64,000 nucleotides of DNA, from assembly GCF_900095845.1 (NCBI RefSeq), contig NZ_FMIX01000004.1:441501-505500 (forward strand). The letters run 5' to 3'. Position numbers and translations under genes: made by a program. The notes beneath the pieces are model-generated. The model made no database searches, had not been told where the DNA came from, and saw only the letters and a program-made list of their open reading frames with translations. This document shows positions 1-8,588 of the stretch, piece after piece (position 1 is the first letter of the stretch; each line of letters opens with the position of its first letter). This stretch comes from Streptococcus timonensis (lineage in GTDB: Bacteria; Bacillota; Bacilli; Lactobacillales; Streptococcaceae).

Positions 1-300
1 CCAACAACAACAGAGGCTCCAACAACAACTGAAGCTCCAACAACAACTGAAGCTCCAACAACAACTGAAGCGCCAACAACAACTGAAGCCCCAACAACAA
101 CTGAAGCTCCAACAACAACTGAAGCTCCAACAACAACTGAAGCCCCAACAACAACAGAGGCTCCAACAACAACTGTAGCTCCAAATAACCAAGGAGATGC
201 TTCAGGCGAAACAACTACAACAACAGAGGCTCCAACAACAACTGAAGCCCCAACAACAACAGAGGCTCCAACAACAACTGAAGCTCCAACAACTGAAGCT
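1..300 (+). repeat. 18-bp tandem coding repeat (PTTTEA)
   Basis: Ten consecutive 18-bp units run from 1 to 180, followed after a non-repeat spacer by further units at about 226-300. Units differ only by silent changes (gag/gaa, gct/gcc/gcg, aca/act) apart from one GTA. All lengths keep the reading frame, so copy-number change would alter stalk length without breaking the gene. The array continues past the left window edge. Confidence 0.9.
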
Positions 301-558
301 CCAACAACTGAAGGACCTACAACAACACCAGAACGTCCTACAACAACACCAGAACGTACAACACCAGAACGTACAACAACTACAACAACAACTCCAGGTA
401 ACCCAGGAGGAGATGCAAGTGGTTCTCGTTCAACAACTACAACAGAAGAGGGATCAAGTCTTCCATTTACTGGTGAAGCTACTGGTGCCGTACTTGTATT
501 GGCAGGTGTGGTAATCATGTCAGGAACTGTTGTTATGAAACGTAAATTTACTAAATAA
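1..558 (+). CDS. 3' end of LPXTG-anchored repeat surface protein (partial)
   Basis: Frame 1 is open from the window edge to a TAA at 556-558, giving 185 residues of the C-terminus; the start lies outside. It opens with ten tandem PTTTEA hexapeptides (18-bp units, 1-180, the last ending VA), then a spacer with GDASG, more PTTTEA and shorter PTTEA/PTTTPER units, a second GDASG, and the sorting signal: LPFTGE (about residue 154), a hydrophobic stretch and the tail KRKFTK. In this family sortase A cleaves between T and G and links the protein to peptidoglycan. The Thr/Pro-rich stalk probably spans the wall and could be O-glycosylated (inference). The ligand-binding head is not visible, so the specific function is unknown. 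Confidence 0.93.
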   Translation, partial: PTTTEAPTTTEAPTTTEAPTTTEAPTTTEAPTTTEAPTTTEAPTTTEAPTTTEAPTTTVAPNNQGDASGETTTTTEAPTTTEAPTTTEAPTTTEAPTTEAPTTEGPTTTPERPTTTPERTTPERTTTTTTTPGNPGGDASGSRSTTTTEEGSSLPFTGEATGAVLVLAGVVIMSGTVVMKRKFTK

Positions 559-587
559 TAATTTTTAGAAAATCTACACAATCTTAA

Positions 588-610
588 AGAGAGCCGAAAG
601 GCTCTCTTTT
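588..610 (+). terminator. Terminator of the surface protein gene
   Basis: A 7-bp stem GAGAGCC/GGCTCTC with a GAAA tetraloop is followed by a T-run, 30 bp after the stop codon. Confidence 0.9.
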
Positions 611-723
611 CAATTTAATGAATGTGAAAGAATCTTCTTAATAGATAAACTGCTTTCTATTAAAACTAGTAAAAGCAAGTCTGAAATTAATAGTGAAAAT
701 TAATGGAATAAAGCATTTTAGTC

Positions 724-752
724 TTGACAAATAACTCTTATCCATGTAAAAT
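724..752 (+). promoter_or_regulatory. rpsU promoter
   Basis: TTGACA at 724-729 and TAAAAT at 747-752 are separated by 17 bp, ahead of rpsU. This is a near-consensus housekeeping promoter. Confidence 0.85.
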
Positions 753-786
753 AGAATAGATCTTGAACTTGAAGGGAGTGAAAAAA

Positions 787-963
787 ATGTCTAAAACAGT
801 AGTACGTAAGAATGAATCTCTTGACGATGCACTTCGTCGTTTCAAACGTGCGGTTACTAAAGCTGGTACTCTTCAAGAAACACGCAAACGTGAATTCTAT
901 GAAAAACCTTCTGTAAAACGTAAACGTAAATCAGAAGCAGCTCGTAAACGTAAAAAATTCTAA
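787..963 (+). CDS. rpsU: 30S ribosomal protein S21
   Basis: 58 residues, the usual bS21 length. It begins [16 protein letters not shown] and ends in a Lys/Arg-rich tail ([15 protein letters not shown]). bS21 sits on the 30S platform near the anti-Shine-Dalgarno helix and assists initiation. The chosen ATG follows GGAGTGAAAAAA; an in-frame upstream start at 763 would add eight residues not typical of the family. It is monocistronic, with its own promoter and terminator, just ahead of hprK. Confidence 0.97.
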
Positions 964-971
964 TTGAAGTG

Positions 972-998
972 AAAGGCTAGATTTATCTAGCCTTTTTT
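972..998 (+). terminator. rpsU terminator
   Basis: AAAGGCTAGA and TCTAGCCTTT form the stem, with a TTTA loop and a six-T tail. Confidence 0.9.
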
Positions 999-1054
999 CA
1001 ATTTTAAATAAATGGTGGAAAATCAGTTAAAATTAGAAACATCTGACTACAATC

Positions 1055-1063
1055 TGATATAAT
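1055..1063 (+). promoter_or_regulatory. Extended -10 promoter of hprK
   Basis: TGaTATAAT, an extended -10 element 32 bp before the hprK start. No strong -35 is visible. Confidence 0.75.
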
Positions 1064-1094
1064 AGTAGGGAGAACTCGATTTAAGGAGGATGTT

Positions 1095-2030
1095 ATGTCG
1101 GTTTTAGTAAGAGAAGTAATTGAAAAGCTCAGACTAGACATTGTCTACGGTGAAGGTGAAGTGCTTGAAAAAGAAATCATCACTGCAGACATTACGAGAC
1201 CTGGTCTTGAAATGACAGGCTATTTTGATTACTATACTCCAGAACGAATTCAACTTTTGGGGATGAAGGAGTGGTCCTATCTGGTCACAATGCCCTCCAA
1301 GAACCGTTATCAAGTTTTGAAGAAGATGTTTCTATCAGAAACACCTGCTGTCATCGTTGCTCGTGGTTTGGTAGTTCCTGAAGAAATGTTAAAGGCTGCT
1401 AGAGAATGTGGAGTGGCAATTTTGACGAGTCGTACTTCAACCAGCCGTCTGTCAGGACAACTATCTAGTTATCTGGATTCTAGATTGGCTGAGAGAACTA
1501 GTGTACATGGAGTCTTAATGGATATCTATGGTATGGGAGTACTCATCCAAGGAGATAGTGGTATCGGTAAAAGTGAAACAGGTCTTGAATTGGTAAAGAG
1601 AGGCCATCGACTAGTTGCTGATGACCGTGTTGATATCTATGCTAAAGATGAAATGACACTATGGGGTGAGCCGGCTGAAGTCTTAAAACATTTGTTGGAA
1701 ATCCGAGGAGTTGGTATTATCGATGTTATGAGCCTTTACGGTGCTAGTGCTGTTAAAGATTCTTCACAAGTTCAACTTGCTGTTTACCTTGAAAATTATG
1801 GTATAGATAAGGAATTTGACAGATTGGGAAATAATCCTGAAGAACTAGAGATTTCTGGTGTAACTGTACCACGTATTCGCATTCCTGTTAAAACAGGACG
1901 TAATATTTCAGTAGTAATAGAAGCGGCTGCAATGAATTATCGTGCTAAGGAAATGGGCTTTGATGCAACTCGTCTTTTTGAAGAACGTTTAACAAATCTA
2001 ATTGCTCAAAATGAGGTGCGAAATGATTGA
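1095..2030 (+). CDS. hprK: HPr kinase/phosphorylase
   Basis: 311 residues, full length. HprK phosphorylates Ser46 of the phosphocarrier HPr using ATP or PPi and removes the phosphate when sugars are scarce, so it drives CcpA-dependent carbon catabolite control. The N-terminal regulatory domain (about 1-130) is followed by a catalytic domain with P-loop GDSGIGKSE (about residue 153) and the family signature region [10 protein letters not shown] (about 203). A strong AAGGAGG precedes the ATG. Its end overlaps lgt by 8 bp, an arrangement common in Firmicutes. Confidence 0.97.
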   Translation: MSVLVREVIEKLRLDIVYGEGEVLEKEIITADITRPGLEMTGYFDYYTPERIQLLGMKEWSYLVTMPSKNRYQVLKKMFLSETPAVIVARGLVVPEEMLKAARECGVAILTSRTSTSRLSGQLSSYLDSRLAERTSVHGVLMDIYGMGVLIQGDSGIGKSETGLELVKRGHRLVADDRVDIYAKDEMTLWGEPAEVLKHLLEIRGVGIIDVMSLYGASAVKDSSQVQLAVYLENYGIDKEFDRLGNNPEELEISGVTVPRIRIPVKTGRNISVVIEAAAMNYRAKEMGFDATRLFEERLTNLIAQNEVRND

Positions 2031-2811
2031 TCCAATAGCTTTTCAAATTGGCCCCTTTGCTGTTCGCTGGTATGCTATCTGCATTGTATCTGGATTAATT
2101 CTAGCAGTTCTTCTTGCAATGAGAGAAGCACCCAAAAAGAAAATTTTATCTGATGATATTATTGACTTTATACTAGTAGCCTTTCCTCTGTCCATTATTG
2201 GTGCAAGACTCTACTATGTCATCTTTAAGTTTGACTATTATAGTCAACATATTGGAGAAATCTTTGCTATATGGAATGGTGGTCTCGCTATTTATGGTGG
2301 TTTAATTACAGGTGCTATTGTTCTATACATCTTTGCGGATCGAAAGCTGATTAATACATGGGACTTCCTAGATATTGCAGCACCAAGTGTCTTGATTGCC
2401 CAGAGTCTTGGACGTTGGGGAAATTTCTTTAACCAAGAAGCTTATGGCGCAGTTGTAGAGAGTCTTGACTACTTGCCTAGTTTCATTAAAAATCAAATGT
2501 ATATTGATGGCTCATATCGACAACCAACCTTCCTGTACGAATCTATTTGGAACCTTATTGGTTTTAGTTTAATTGTTATTTTTAGACGCCGATTAAATGG
2601 TATTCGTCGTGGTCATATCACAGCTTTTTATCTGATTTGGTATGGATTTGGCCGTATGATTATTGAAGGAATGCGCACAGATAGTTTGATGTTCTTTGGA
2701 CTTCGTGTTTCGCAATGGTTATCAGCTATCCTAATCGCATTAGGTATTTATATTATTTTCTATCAGAAACGAAAAAAAGCACCATTTTATAACATAAAAA
2801 AGGAGAATTAA
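2023..2811 (+). CDS. lgt: Prolipoprotein diacylglyceryl transferase
   Basis: 262 residues, with several membrane segments. Lgt transfers diacylglycerol from phosphatidylglycerol to the lipobox cysteine of prolipoproteins, the first step of lipoprotein maturation. Family motifs are visible: [11 protein letters not shown] (about 88) and the signature [13 protein letters not shown] (about 130-142). The start chosen is MIDPIAF at 2023, preceded by GAGGTG inside the hprK end; an upstream in-frame ATG at 2002 would add an unlikely MLKMRCE. Window substrates include PstS and the lipoprotein at 15.6 kb; lspA at 33.1 kb does the next step. Confidence 0.96.
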   Translation: MIDPIAFQIGPFAVRWYAICIVSGLILAVLLAMREAPKKKILSDDIIDFILVAFPLSIIGARLYYVIFKFDYYSQHIGEIFAIWNGGLAIYGGLITGAIVLYIFADRKLINTWDFLDIAAPSVLIAQSLGRWGNFFNQEAYGAVVESLDYLPSFIKNQMYIDGSYRQPTFLYESIWNLIGFSLIVIFRRRLNGIRRGHITAFYLIWYGFGRMIIEGMRTDSLMFFGLRVSQWLSAILIALGIYIIFYQKRKKAPFYNIKKEN

Positions 2812-2812
2812 C

Positions 2813-3196
2813 ATGTTAGAAACGTTTTATATTATTGTTGCTATTGTTTTGATTGTTTTCTTGGTTTACTTAACCTTAACTGTTCAAAAATTTGGGAGAG
2901 TTGCTGACCAGGCTGAAAAGACTTTGAACACTTTAACTTCTGATGTAGATGTTACTCTTCACCATACAAATGAACTACTTGCAAAGGTAAATGTCCTTGC
3001 AGATGATGTCAATGTCAAAATTGCCACTATTGATCCACTTTTTACTGCAGTAGCTGATTTATCAGTATCTGTATCAGATTTAAACCAACAGGCACGTGTC
3101 TTAAGTAAAAAAGCTTCATCAGCTGGTTCAAAAACTTTAAAGACTAGCGCTGGCCTATCAGCTATTCGTGTCGCAAGTAAGTTTTTCAAAAAATAA
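2813..3196 (+). CDS. DUF948 membrane protein
   Basis: 127 residues: one N-terminal transmembrane segment (about 4-24) followed by a mostly helical, probably extracytoplasmic or coiled-coil part, matching the DUF948 family. It starts 1 bp after the lgt stop with AAGGAG upstream and is followed by the YtxH-like gene 15 bp later, so it is in the hprK-lgt operon. Its molecular role is not known; the pairing with YtxH-type proteins is common in streptococci. Confidence 0.85.
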   Translation: MLETFYIIVAIVLIVFLVYLTLTVQKFGRVADQAEKTLNTLTSDVDVTLHHTNELLAKVNVLADDVNVKIATIDPLFTAVADLSVSVSDLNQQARVLSKKASSAGSKTLKTSAGLSAIRVASKFFKK

Positions 3197-3211
3197 TAAA
3201 GGAGTAAGCTC

Positions 3212-3607
3212 ATGGGAAAATTATCATCAATCCTTTTAGGAACCGTTTCTGGTGTTGCAGTTGCCTTGTTCTTAACAAGTGACAAAGGTAAACAAGTTAA
3301 AAGCCAAGCGCAAGACTTTATTGACGATTTAAGAGAAGATCCAGAATATGCTAAGGAACAAGCTCTTGAAAAATTGACAGAAGTTAAAGAACAAACCAGA
3401 GATTTTGTTCTAAAGACAAAAGAACAAGTAGAATCAGGCGAAATTACTTTGGATTCAGTTCTTGAAAAATCTAAATCTTTAGCTCAACAAGCCACTGAAG
3501 TTTCAAAAGAGACCTTGAATAGTCTCAAGGAACAATTGGAAGAAAAAGTAGTTGTTGAAGCCCCAGAAGACGGTCAAGAAATCATTATTGAAATCGAAGA
3601 AGATTAA
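3212..3607 (+). CDS. YtxH domain protein
   Basis: 131 residues. A hydrophobic N-terminus (about 3-22, with GTVSGVAVALFLT) leads into a charged, Lys/Glu-rich amphipathic helical region and an acidic tail (EIIIEIEED). This is the YtxH layout, a family linked to general stress in Bacillus. It is the last gene before a terminator at 3613-3659. Biochemical function unknown. Confidence 0.85.
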   Translation: MGKLSSILLGTVSGVAVALFLTSDKGKQVKSQAQDFIDDLREDPEYAKEQALEKLTEVKEQTRDFVLKTKEQVESGEITLDSVLEKSKSLAQQATEVSKETLNSLKEQLEEKVVVEAPEDGQEIIIEIEED

Positions 3608-3612
3608 AATAG

Positions 3613-3659
3613 AAATCACCATTTTTGATTCCCTTAGAGTCGAAGATGGTGATTTTTTT
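3613..3659 (+). terminator. Terminator of hprK-lgt-ytxH operon
   Basis: AAATCACCAT (3613-3622) pairs with ATGGTGATTT (3646-3655), followed by T residues. The loop is long, about 23 nt. Confidence 0.85.
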
Positions 3660-3676
3660 CTTGAGGCAAGTCTTTG

Positions 3677-3685
3677 TGGTATAAT
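3677..3685 (+). promoter_or_regulatory. Extended -10 promoter of hemW, leaderless layout
   Basis: TGgTATAAT ends at 3685 and the hemW ATG is at 3693, leaving seven bases. Transcription would begin at or next to the start codon. Confidence 0.75.
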
Positions 3686-3692
3686 AAATAAT

Positions 3693-4823
3693 ATGCAGAA
3701 GAAACCAACATCAGCTTATGTGCACATTCCATTTTGCACACAAATCTGTTATTATTGTGACTTTTCAAAGGTCTTTATTAAAAATCAACCGGTAGATAGC
3801 TATCTAGAACATCTACTGCAAGAATTTCATTCTTATGACATTCAGAAGTTGCGTACTCTCTATATTGGGGGAGGGACACCGACAGCCTTGTCTGCGCCAC
3901 AGTTAGAGGTGCTTCTGGATGGATTGACTAAAAACTTAGATTTGTCAGTCTTAGAAGAATTAACCATTGAGGCTAATCCTGGTGATTTGGATGAGGATAA
4001 GATTGCAGTTTTAAAGAATTCGGCTGTCAATCGTGTTTCGTTGGGTGTGCAAACATTTGATGATAAAATGCTGAAGAAAATTGGTCGAAGTCACTTGGAG
4101 AAAGATATCTATGAAAACATTGATCGTCTAAAGTTAGCAGGGTTTGATAACATTTCCATTGACTTGATCTACGCTCTTCCAGGTCAAACCATGGAGCAAG
4201 TAAAAGACAATGTTGCCAAGGCCATCGCTTTGGACATTCCCCACATGAGTCTCTATAGCTTAATTTTGGAAAACCATACGGTCTTTATGAATCGTATGCG
4301 TCGTGGGAAATTACCACTTCCTAAAGAAGAAGTAGAAGCTGAAATGTTCGAATATATCATTGCTGAATTAGAGCGTGCTGGTTTTGAGCATTACGAAATT
4401 TCAAATTTTTCAAAACCAGGTTTTGAAAGTCGTCACAATCTTATGTACTGGGATAATGCTGAGTATTATGGTATAGGTGCAGGTGCGTCTGGCTATGTAA
4501 ACGGTGTTCGATATAAAAACCATGGTCCAATCCGCCATTATTTGAAGGCAGTAGAAGAGGGAAATGCTCGCATCCATGAAGAACATCTAAGTCTAAGGGA
4601 ACAAATGGAAGAAGAGATGTTTCTTGGACTTCGCAAGAAGACAGGAGTTTCAAAAGCAAGATTCGAAGAAAAATTTGGTACATCTTTTGAAAATATATAT
4701 GGTCAAGTTGTAAGAGATTTGTGTCATCAAGGTCTTTTACAAATAGAAGATCAGCAAATACGAATGACAAAAAAGGGTCTCTTTTTAGGAGATACAGTAG
4801 CAGAAAGATTTATATTGGAGTAG
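3693..4823 (+). CDS. hemW: Radical SAM heme chaperone HemW-like protein
   Basis: 376 residues. The N-terminal motif HIPFCTQICYYCDF carries the C-x3-C-x2-C cluster ligands of radical SAM enzymes; GGGTPTALS (about 77) and the HemW C-terminal domain follow. The family binds heme and was once mis-named coproporphyrinogen oxidase; in a streptococcus without heme synthesis it more likely inserts acquired heme or has another role (inference). The ATG at 3693 aligns with the family start; an upstream in-frame ATG at 3552 would run through the previous terminator. It leads an operon with the thioesterase. Confidence 0.93.
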   Translation: MQKKPTSAYVHIPFCTQICYYCDFSKVFIKNQPVDSYLEHLLQEFHSYDIQKLRTLYIGGGTPTALSAPQLEVLLDGLTKNLDLSVLEELTIEANPGDLDEDKIAVLKNSAVNRVSLGVQTFDDKMLKKIGRSHLEKDIYENIDRLKLAGFDNISIDLIYALPGQTMEQVKDNVAKAIALDIPHMSLYSLILENHTVFMNRMRRGKLPLPKEEVEAEMFEYIIAELERAGFEHYEISNFSKPGFESRHNLMYWDNAEYYGIGAGASGYVNGVRYKNHGPIRHYLKAVEEGNARIHEEHLSLREQMEEEMFLGLRKKTGVSKARFEEKFGTSFENIYGQVVRDLCHQGLLQIEDQQIRMTKKGLFLGDTVAERFILE

Positions 4824-4827
4824 AATT

Positions 4828-5559
4828 ATGGGCTTAACTTATCAAATGAAAACCAAAATCCCTTTTGATATGTCAGATATCAATGGACATATCAAATTAC
4901 CAGATATTATCTTGCTGTCTTTGCAAGTATCTGGAAGCCAGTCAGCTCAACTAGGTGTCAGTGATAAGGATATACTAGAGCGTTATAATTTGGTCTGGAT
5001 TATTACGGAGTATGATATTGACGTTATTAGACTTCCTCGTTTTGCAGAGGAAATTACAATTGAGACAGAAGCCTTGAGTTTCAATAGACTCTTTTGCTAC
5101 CGTCGTTTTACTATCTACGATGAATCTGGTCAAGCTATTATTCAAATGCTGGCTACTTTTGCTCTTATGGATCGAGATAGTCGAAAGGTACACAATGTGG
5201 AAGCGGAGATGGTTGCTCCATATCAATCTGAGTTTTCGAAAAAAATTATCCGTGGACCTAAATATCTTGATTTGGAAAATCCATCAAGTAAGGATTATCA
5301 TGTTCGCTTTTATGATTTAGATATGAATGGGCATGTCAATAACAGTAAGTACTTGGACTGGATTTTTGAAGTGATGGGTTCTGAGTTTTTGATGGAACAT
5401 ATCCCTAAAAAAATCAATCTCAAATATGTCAAAGAGGTAAAACCAGGAGGAATGATCTCATCTAGTTATAGTCTGGATGGACTTACAAGTAATCACCAGG
5501 TGGTTAGTGATGGAGCAATAAACGCAAAAGCTATTATCGAATGGACTAAGAAGGGGTGA
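4828..5559 (+). CDS. Acyl-ACP thioesterase
   Basis: 243 residues with two hotdog domains in the FatA/FatB-like arrangement. The second domain holds the family motif [13 protein letters not shown] (about 168). These enzymes release fatty acids from acyl carrier protein, setting chain length or recycling acyl groups. It starts 4 bp after hemW and ends in contact with the following HAD gene, so it is translated as part of the hemW operon. Substrate chain length cannot be read from sequence. Confidence 0.9.
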   Translation: MGLTYQMKTKIPFDMSDINGHIKLPDIILLSLQVSGSQSAQLGVSDKDILERYNLVWIITEYDIDVIRLPRFAEEITIETEALSFNRLFCYRRFTIYDESGQAIIQMLATFALMDRDSRKVHNVEAEMVAPYQSEFSKKIIRGPKYLDLENPSSKDYHVRFYDLDMNGHVNNSKYLDWIFEVMGSEFLMEHIPKKINLKYVKEVKPGGMISSSYSLDGLTSNHQVVSDGAINAKAIIEWTKKG

Positions 5560-5561
5560 AA

Positions 5562-6335
5562 ATGACTTATAAAGGTTATTTAATCGATTTAGACGGAACA
5601 ATTTATAAGGGTAAAGACCGCATCCCTGAAGGAGAAGCTTTTGTTCATGAGTTGCAAAAGCGTGCTATTCCCTACCTTTTTGTTACTAACAATACAACTC
5701 GCACACCTGAAAGTGTTCAGGAAATGTTGGCCAAGCAGTTTGATATTGATACTCCAGTTTCAACTATTTATACTGCAACACTTGCAACAATTGATTATAT
5801 GAATGATCTAGGACTTGAAAAGAGTGTTTATGTAATTGGTGAAGCGGGTTTAAAAGAAGCTATTCAAGTAGCAGGCTATCTTGAAGATAAAGAAAACCCT
5901 GCCTATGTGGTTGTAGGTTTGGACTGGCAAGTAGACTACGAAAAGTTAGCTACTGCAACACTTGCAATTCAAAAAGGTGCTCACTTTATTGGGACCAATC
6001 CTGATTTAAACATACCAACCGAGCGAGGACTATTACCTGGCGCTGGTTCATTCATTACTTTGTTAGAAGCGGCGACTCGAGTTAAGCCTGTTTATATTGG
6101 AAAACCAAATTCAATTATTATGGAAAAAGCAGTTGAGCGTTTAGGACTTGCACGTGAAGACTTGCTCATGGTAGGGGATAATTATCTGACAGATATCCGA
6201 GCTGGTATTGATAATGGAATTCCAACTTTGTTAGTAACTACTGGGTTTACAAAAGCTGAAGAAGTGCCAAATCTTCCTATTGCACCTACTCATGTTCTAT
6301 CAAGCTTAGCGGAGTGGAATTTCGATGAGAACTAA
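5562..6335 (+). CDS. HAD-IIA sugar phosphatase, NagD-like
   Basis: 257 residues. HAD motif [10 protein letters not shown] (about 7-15), motif II TNN (about 47), the Lys of IGKPNS (about 181) and motif [10 protein letters not shown] (about 203) are all present, with the C2 cap insertion of the NagD/p-nitrophenylphosphatase group. It would hydrolyse small phosphorylated metabolites. ATG 5562 is preferred; a GTG at 5556 is within the AAGGGG ribosome-binding site. It lies 2 bp after the thioesterase stop and overlaps the next gene by 11 bp. Confidence 0.9.
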   Translation: MTYKGYLIDLDGTIYKGKDRIPEGEAFVHELQKRAIPYLFVTNNTTRTPESVQEMLAKQFDIDTPVSTIYTATLATIDYMNDLGLEKSVYVIGEAGLKEAIQVAGYLEDKENPAYVVVGLDWQVDYEKLATATLAIQKGAHFIGTNPDLNIPTERGLLPGAGSFITLLEAATRVKPVYIGKPNSIIMEKAVERLGLAREDLLMVGDNYLTDIRAGIDNGIPTLLVTTGFTKAEEVPNLPIAPTHVLSSLAEWNFDEN

Positions 6336-6945
6336 ACTAATTTTTGGAGCAAGCCTGCTTTTTCTACTGTCACTTGCTATCTTAGTAACCATTTATCTTG
6401 CTTGGATTTTATACCCTTTTGAGATTTCTTGGTTAAATCTAACAAATCGAGTTCATCTGAAATCAGACATTATTCAGTATAATTTTCATATCCTAATGGA
6501 TTATTTAACCAATCCTTTCAATCCAGTATTGGAAATGCCAGATTTCCCTTCGTCTGAATCAGGTTTACATCATTTTGTGGTTGTAAAGGGACTCTTTCAC
6601 CTAGCGCAAGGAGTAGCAATCGTAACTCTACCGATTTTCTACCTTTTTTGGAAGCAAGTCATTCAGAAGGGTTTTCTGTCTCTATATCGCAGAGGTCTCT
6701 TGATTATGCTGTCTTTACCTTTGGTTCTTGGTTTAGTTGGCGTCTTCATTGGTTTTGAACAATTCTTTACCTTGTTTCATCAGATTCTATTTGTAGGTGA
6801 TGATACCTGGCTTTTTGATCCCGCTAAAGATCCAGTCATTCTCATCCTACCAGAGGATTTTTTCCTGCACTGTTTTATACTCTTTTTTGTTACTTATGAA
6901 ATTTTATTTGGACTTTTTTACTTTAAAAGTAGGAGAAGGTTATAA
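6325..6945 (+). CDS. TIGR01906/DUF1461 membrane protein, possibly Lit
   Basis: 206 residues with about five membrane segments. The conserved family features are present: a histidine-containing loop ([10 protein letters not shown], about 73) and FHQILF followed by [14 protein letters not shown] and LPEDFF (about 149-180). As I recall, the enterococcal lipoprotein intramolecular transacylase Lit, which makes lyso-form lipoproteins by moving an acyl chain within the lipoprotein, belongs to this family; that link is from memory and should be checked. It overlaps the HAD gene by 11 bp and ends the operon. Confidence 0.8.
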   Translation: MRTKLIFGASLLFLLSLAILVTIYLAWILYPFEISWLNLTNRVHLKSDIIQYNFHILMDYLTNPFNPVLEMPDFPSSESGLHHFVVVKGLFHLAQGVAIVTLPIFYLFWKQVIQKGFLSLYRRGLLIMLSLPLVLGLVGVFIGFEQFFTLFHQILFVGDDTWLFDPAKDPVILILPEDFFLHCFILFFVTYEILFGLFYFKSRRRL

Positions 6946-7043
6946 ATTAATATAAAAGTTTATGGTAAATGAAGATTTCTATTTGAAAAATGTATACGCT
7001 TAAATAAAGGAACAATCATAACTAGTATATATCTATAAAGAGT

Positions 7044-7074
7044 GTCTATTTTTAAATAAAAATAGGCTTTTTTT
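7044..7074 (+). terminator. Terminator before spx
   Basis: GTCTATTTTTA pairs with TAAAAATAGGC (one G-T wobble), followed by seven T residues, 98 bp after the membrane protein gene. Confidence 0.75.
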
Positions 7075-7085
7075 ATGGAAATAAC

Positions 7086-7114
7086 TAGTCAAGCGCTTAA
7101 ATTTGTTGTATAAT
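7086..7114 (+). promoter_or_regulatory. spx promoter
   Basis: TAGTCA at 7086-7091 and TATAAT at 7109-7114 with a 17-bp spacer. The same unusual -35 hexamer, TAGTCA, stands before pstS. Confidence 0.7.
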
Positions 7115-7147
7115 AAAATCAGAAAAGTATGCAAAGAAGAGAAAAGC

Positions 7148-7549
7148 ATGATTACACTATTTTTATCACCGAGTTGTACATCATGCCGTAAGGCAAAGGC
7201 TTGGCTTCATAATCATAAGGTGCCTTTCCAAGAGCACAATATTATGACTAGTCCTTTAACAAGAAAAGAGTTACAACATATTCTTTCCTTGACCGAAAAC
7301 GGTACTGATGACATTATTTCAACTCGTTCAAAGATTTTTCAAAAATTGAATATTGATGTGGATAGTATCTCAGTATCGGAATTGCTTCGTTTAATCGAGC
7401 AGTACCCGAGTCTTTTGCGTCGTCCAATTATCATAGATGACAAACGGATGCAAATCGGTTTTAATGAGGACGAAATCCGAGCTTTTCTTTCAAGAAGTTA
7501 TCGAAAACAAGAACTGAAGGAAGCTACCTTGAGAGCTGGTATAAATTAG
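7148..7549 (+). CDS. spx: Spx family transcriptional regulator
   Basis: 133 residues, typical Spx length, ArsC-like fold. The redox switch CTSC (residues 10-13) is intact. Spx binds the alpha C-terminal domain of RNA polymerase and redirects transcription under thiol stress; streptococci usually carry two paralogues and I cannot say which this is. The start MITLFLSPSC at 7148 is chosen because it matches the family; an upstream in-frame ATG overlaps the promoter. It abuts the UPF0223 gene with no gap. Confidence 0.93.
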   Translation: MITLFLSPSCTSCRKAKAWLHNHKVPFQEHNIMTSPLTRKELQHILSLTENGTDDIISTRSKIFQKLNIDVDSISVSELLRLIEQYPSLLRRPIIIDDKRMQIGFNEDEIRAFLSRSYRKQELKEATLRAGIN

Positions 7550-7828
7550 ATGAATAAACAATATAGTTACCCACTAGATTTTTCGTGGAGCACTGAAGAA
7601 CTTGCTTCAGTGCTTTCTTTTTTTAATGATGTTGAAGTTGCCTATGAAGGAAAGATAGAAGCAAAAAAATTATTAGATTCTTATAAAGAATTTAAGATAG
7701 TAGTTCCAAGTAAGAGTGAAGAAAAACGTTTGGGACGGGAATTTGAAACAGCCAGTGGCTATTCTTTCTATCGAGCAGTTCAAATGGCTAAAGAAAAAGG
7801 GGAAGGGATGATTTCACTTGGAAAATAA
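7550..7828 (+). CDS. UPF0223 family protein
   Basis: 92 residues: [18 protein letters not shown] with [17 protein letters not shown] in the C-terminal half, characteristic of UPF0223 (YktA). The fold is a small helical domain with no known enzymatic activity. It starts directly after the spx stop and overlaps the inositol phosphatase gene by 11 bp, so the three are probably co-transcribed. Confidence 0.88.
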   Translation: MNKQYSYPLDFSWSTEELASVLSFFNDVEVAYEGKIEAKKLLDSYKEFKIVVPSKSEEKRLGREFETASGYSFYRAVQMAKEKGEGMISLGK

Positions 7829-8588
7829 ATTTGCCTTTGCTAAAGAAATTGTCAGAGAGGCTGCGAGCTATATCCGAAAACATATGAAAGACGACCTTCA
7901 TATAGAGAGAAAATCTTCTCCGACAGATTTGGTGACCAAGTTGGATAATGAAGTACAGACTCTCCTGATTGATAAGATTCGCTCGCGCTATCCAAATGAT
8001 TTGTTCTGTGCAGAAGAAGGAGACTTAAAAACTCCTGTTGATCAAGGTTCTGTTTGGGTCATTGATCCTATTGATGGAACCAATAATTTTGTTGCCCAAG
8101 CTGAAGATTTCGCTATCATGGTAGCTTATTTCGAAAATGGTCAAGGACAATTCGGTATTATTTACGATGTCATGAAAGATGTTTGTTACCATGGTGGAGG
8201 TGTATTTCCAGCTTATTGTAATAATGAACTCTTGCCTCCTTTTAAAACCAAACCTTTAAGTGATTTTCTAGTGGCCATTAATGCAGGGATGTTAGAAACG
8301 AATGCTTGGGGTGTGGCTGATTTAGGAAATGCCTCACTTGGAGTACGAGTTTATGGAAGTGCCGCTATCAGTTTCTCGAAAATTTTATCTGGTCAGTTGT
8401 TGACCTATATTACTTATCTGCAACCTTGGGATTACGCAGCTGCAAGTATCTTGGGTAAAAATCTCGGATATCAAGTTATTACTCTCTCTGGGGAAGAACC
8501 TGATTTTCAGACTTGCCAACCAGTCATGATGGTTCCAATAGAAATGTTATCAGAAATTCGATCCTATATTTACGAAAGGAAACCATAA
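7818..8588 (+). CDS. Inositol monophosphatase family protein
   Basis: 256 residues. Metal-binding motifs of the family are visible: AEEGD (about 68), [10 protein letters not shown] (about 87) and WDYAA (about 202). Members hydrolyse inositol-1-phosphate, NADP(H) or related phosphates; the substrate here is not readable. Translation appears to start at TTG 7818, since ATG 7808 belongs to the upstream frame and a purine-rich GGAAGGG precedes it. It is one base short of the next gene. Confidence 0.9.
   Translation: MENKFAFAKEIVREAASYIRKHMKDDLHIERKSSPTDLVTKLDNEVQTLLIDKIRSRYPNDLFCAEEGDLKTPVDQGSVWVIDPIDGTNNFVAQAEDFAIMVAYFENGQGQFGIIYDVMKDVCYHGGGVFPAYCNNELLPPFKTKPLSDFLVAINAGMLETNAWGVADLGNASLGVRVYGSAAISFSKILSGQLLTYITYLQPWDYAAASILGKNLGYQVITLSGEEPDFQTCQPVMMVPIEMLSEIRSYIYERKP

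Noticed and set aside
1..300. 18-bp direct repeats as a possible CRISPR
   Set aside because: Units are contiguous without spacers and encode PTTTEA in frame.
197..514. Gln/Leu-rich open frame in the surface protein repeat
   Set aside because: It is the +1 shadow of the PTTTEA repeats; the true frame ends in the LPFTG sorting signal.
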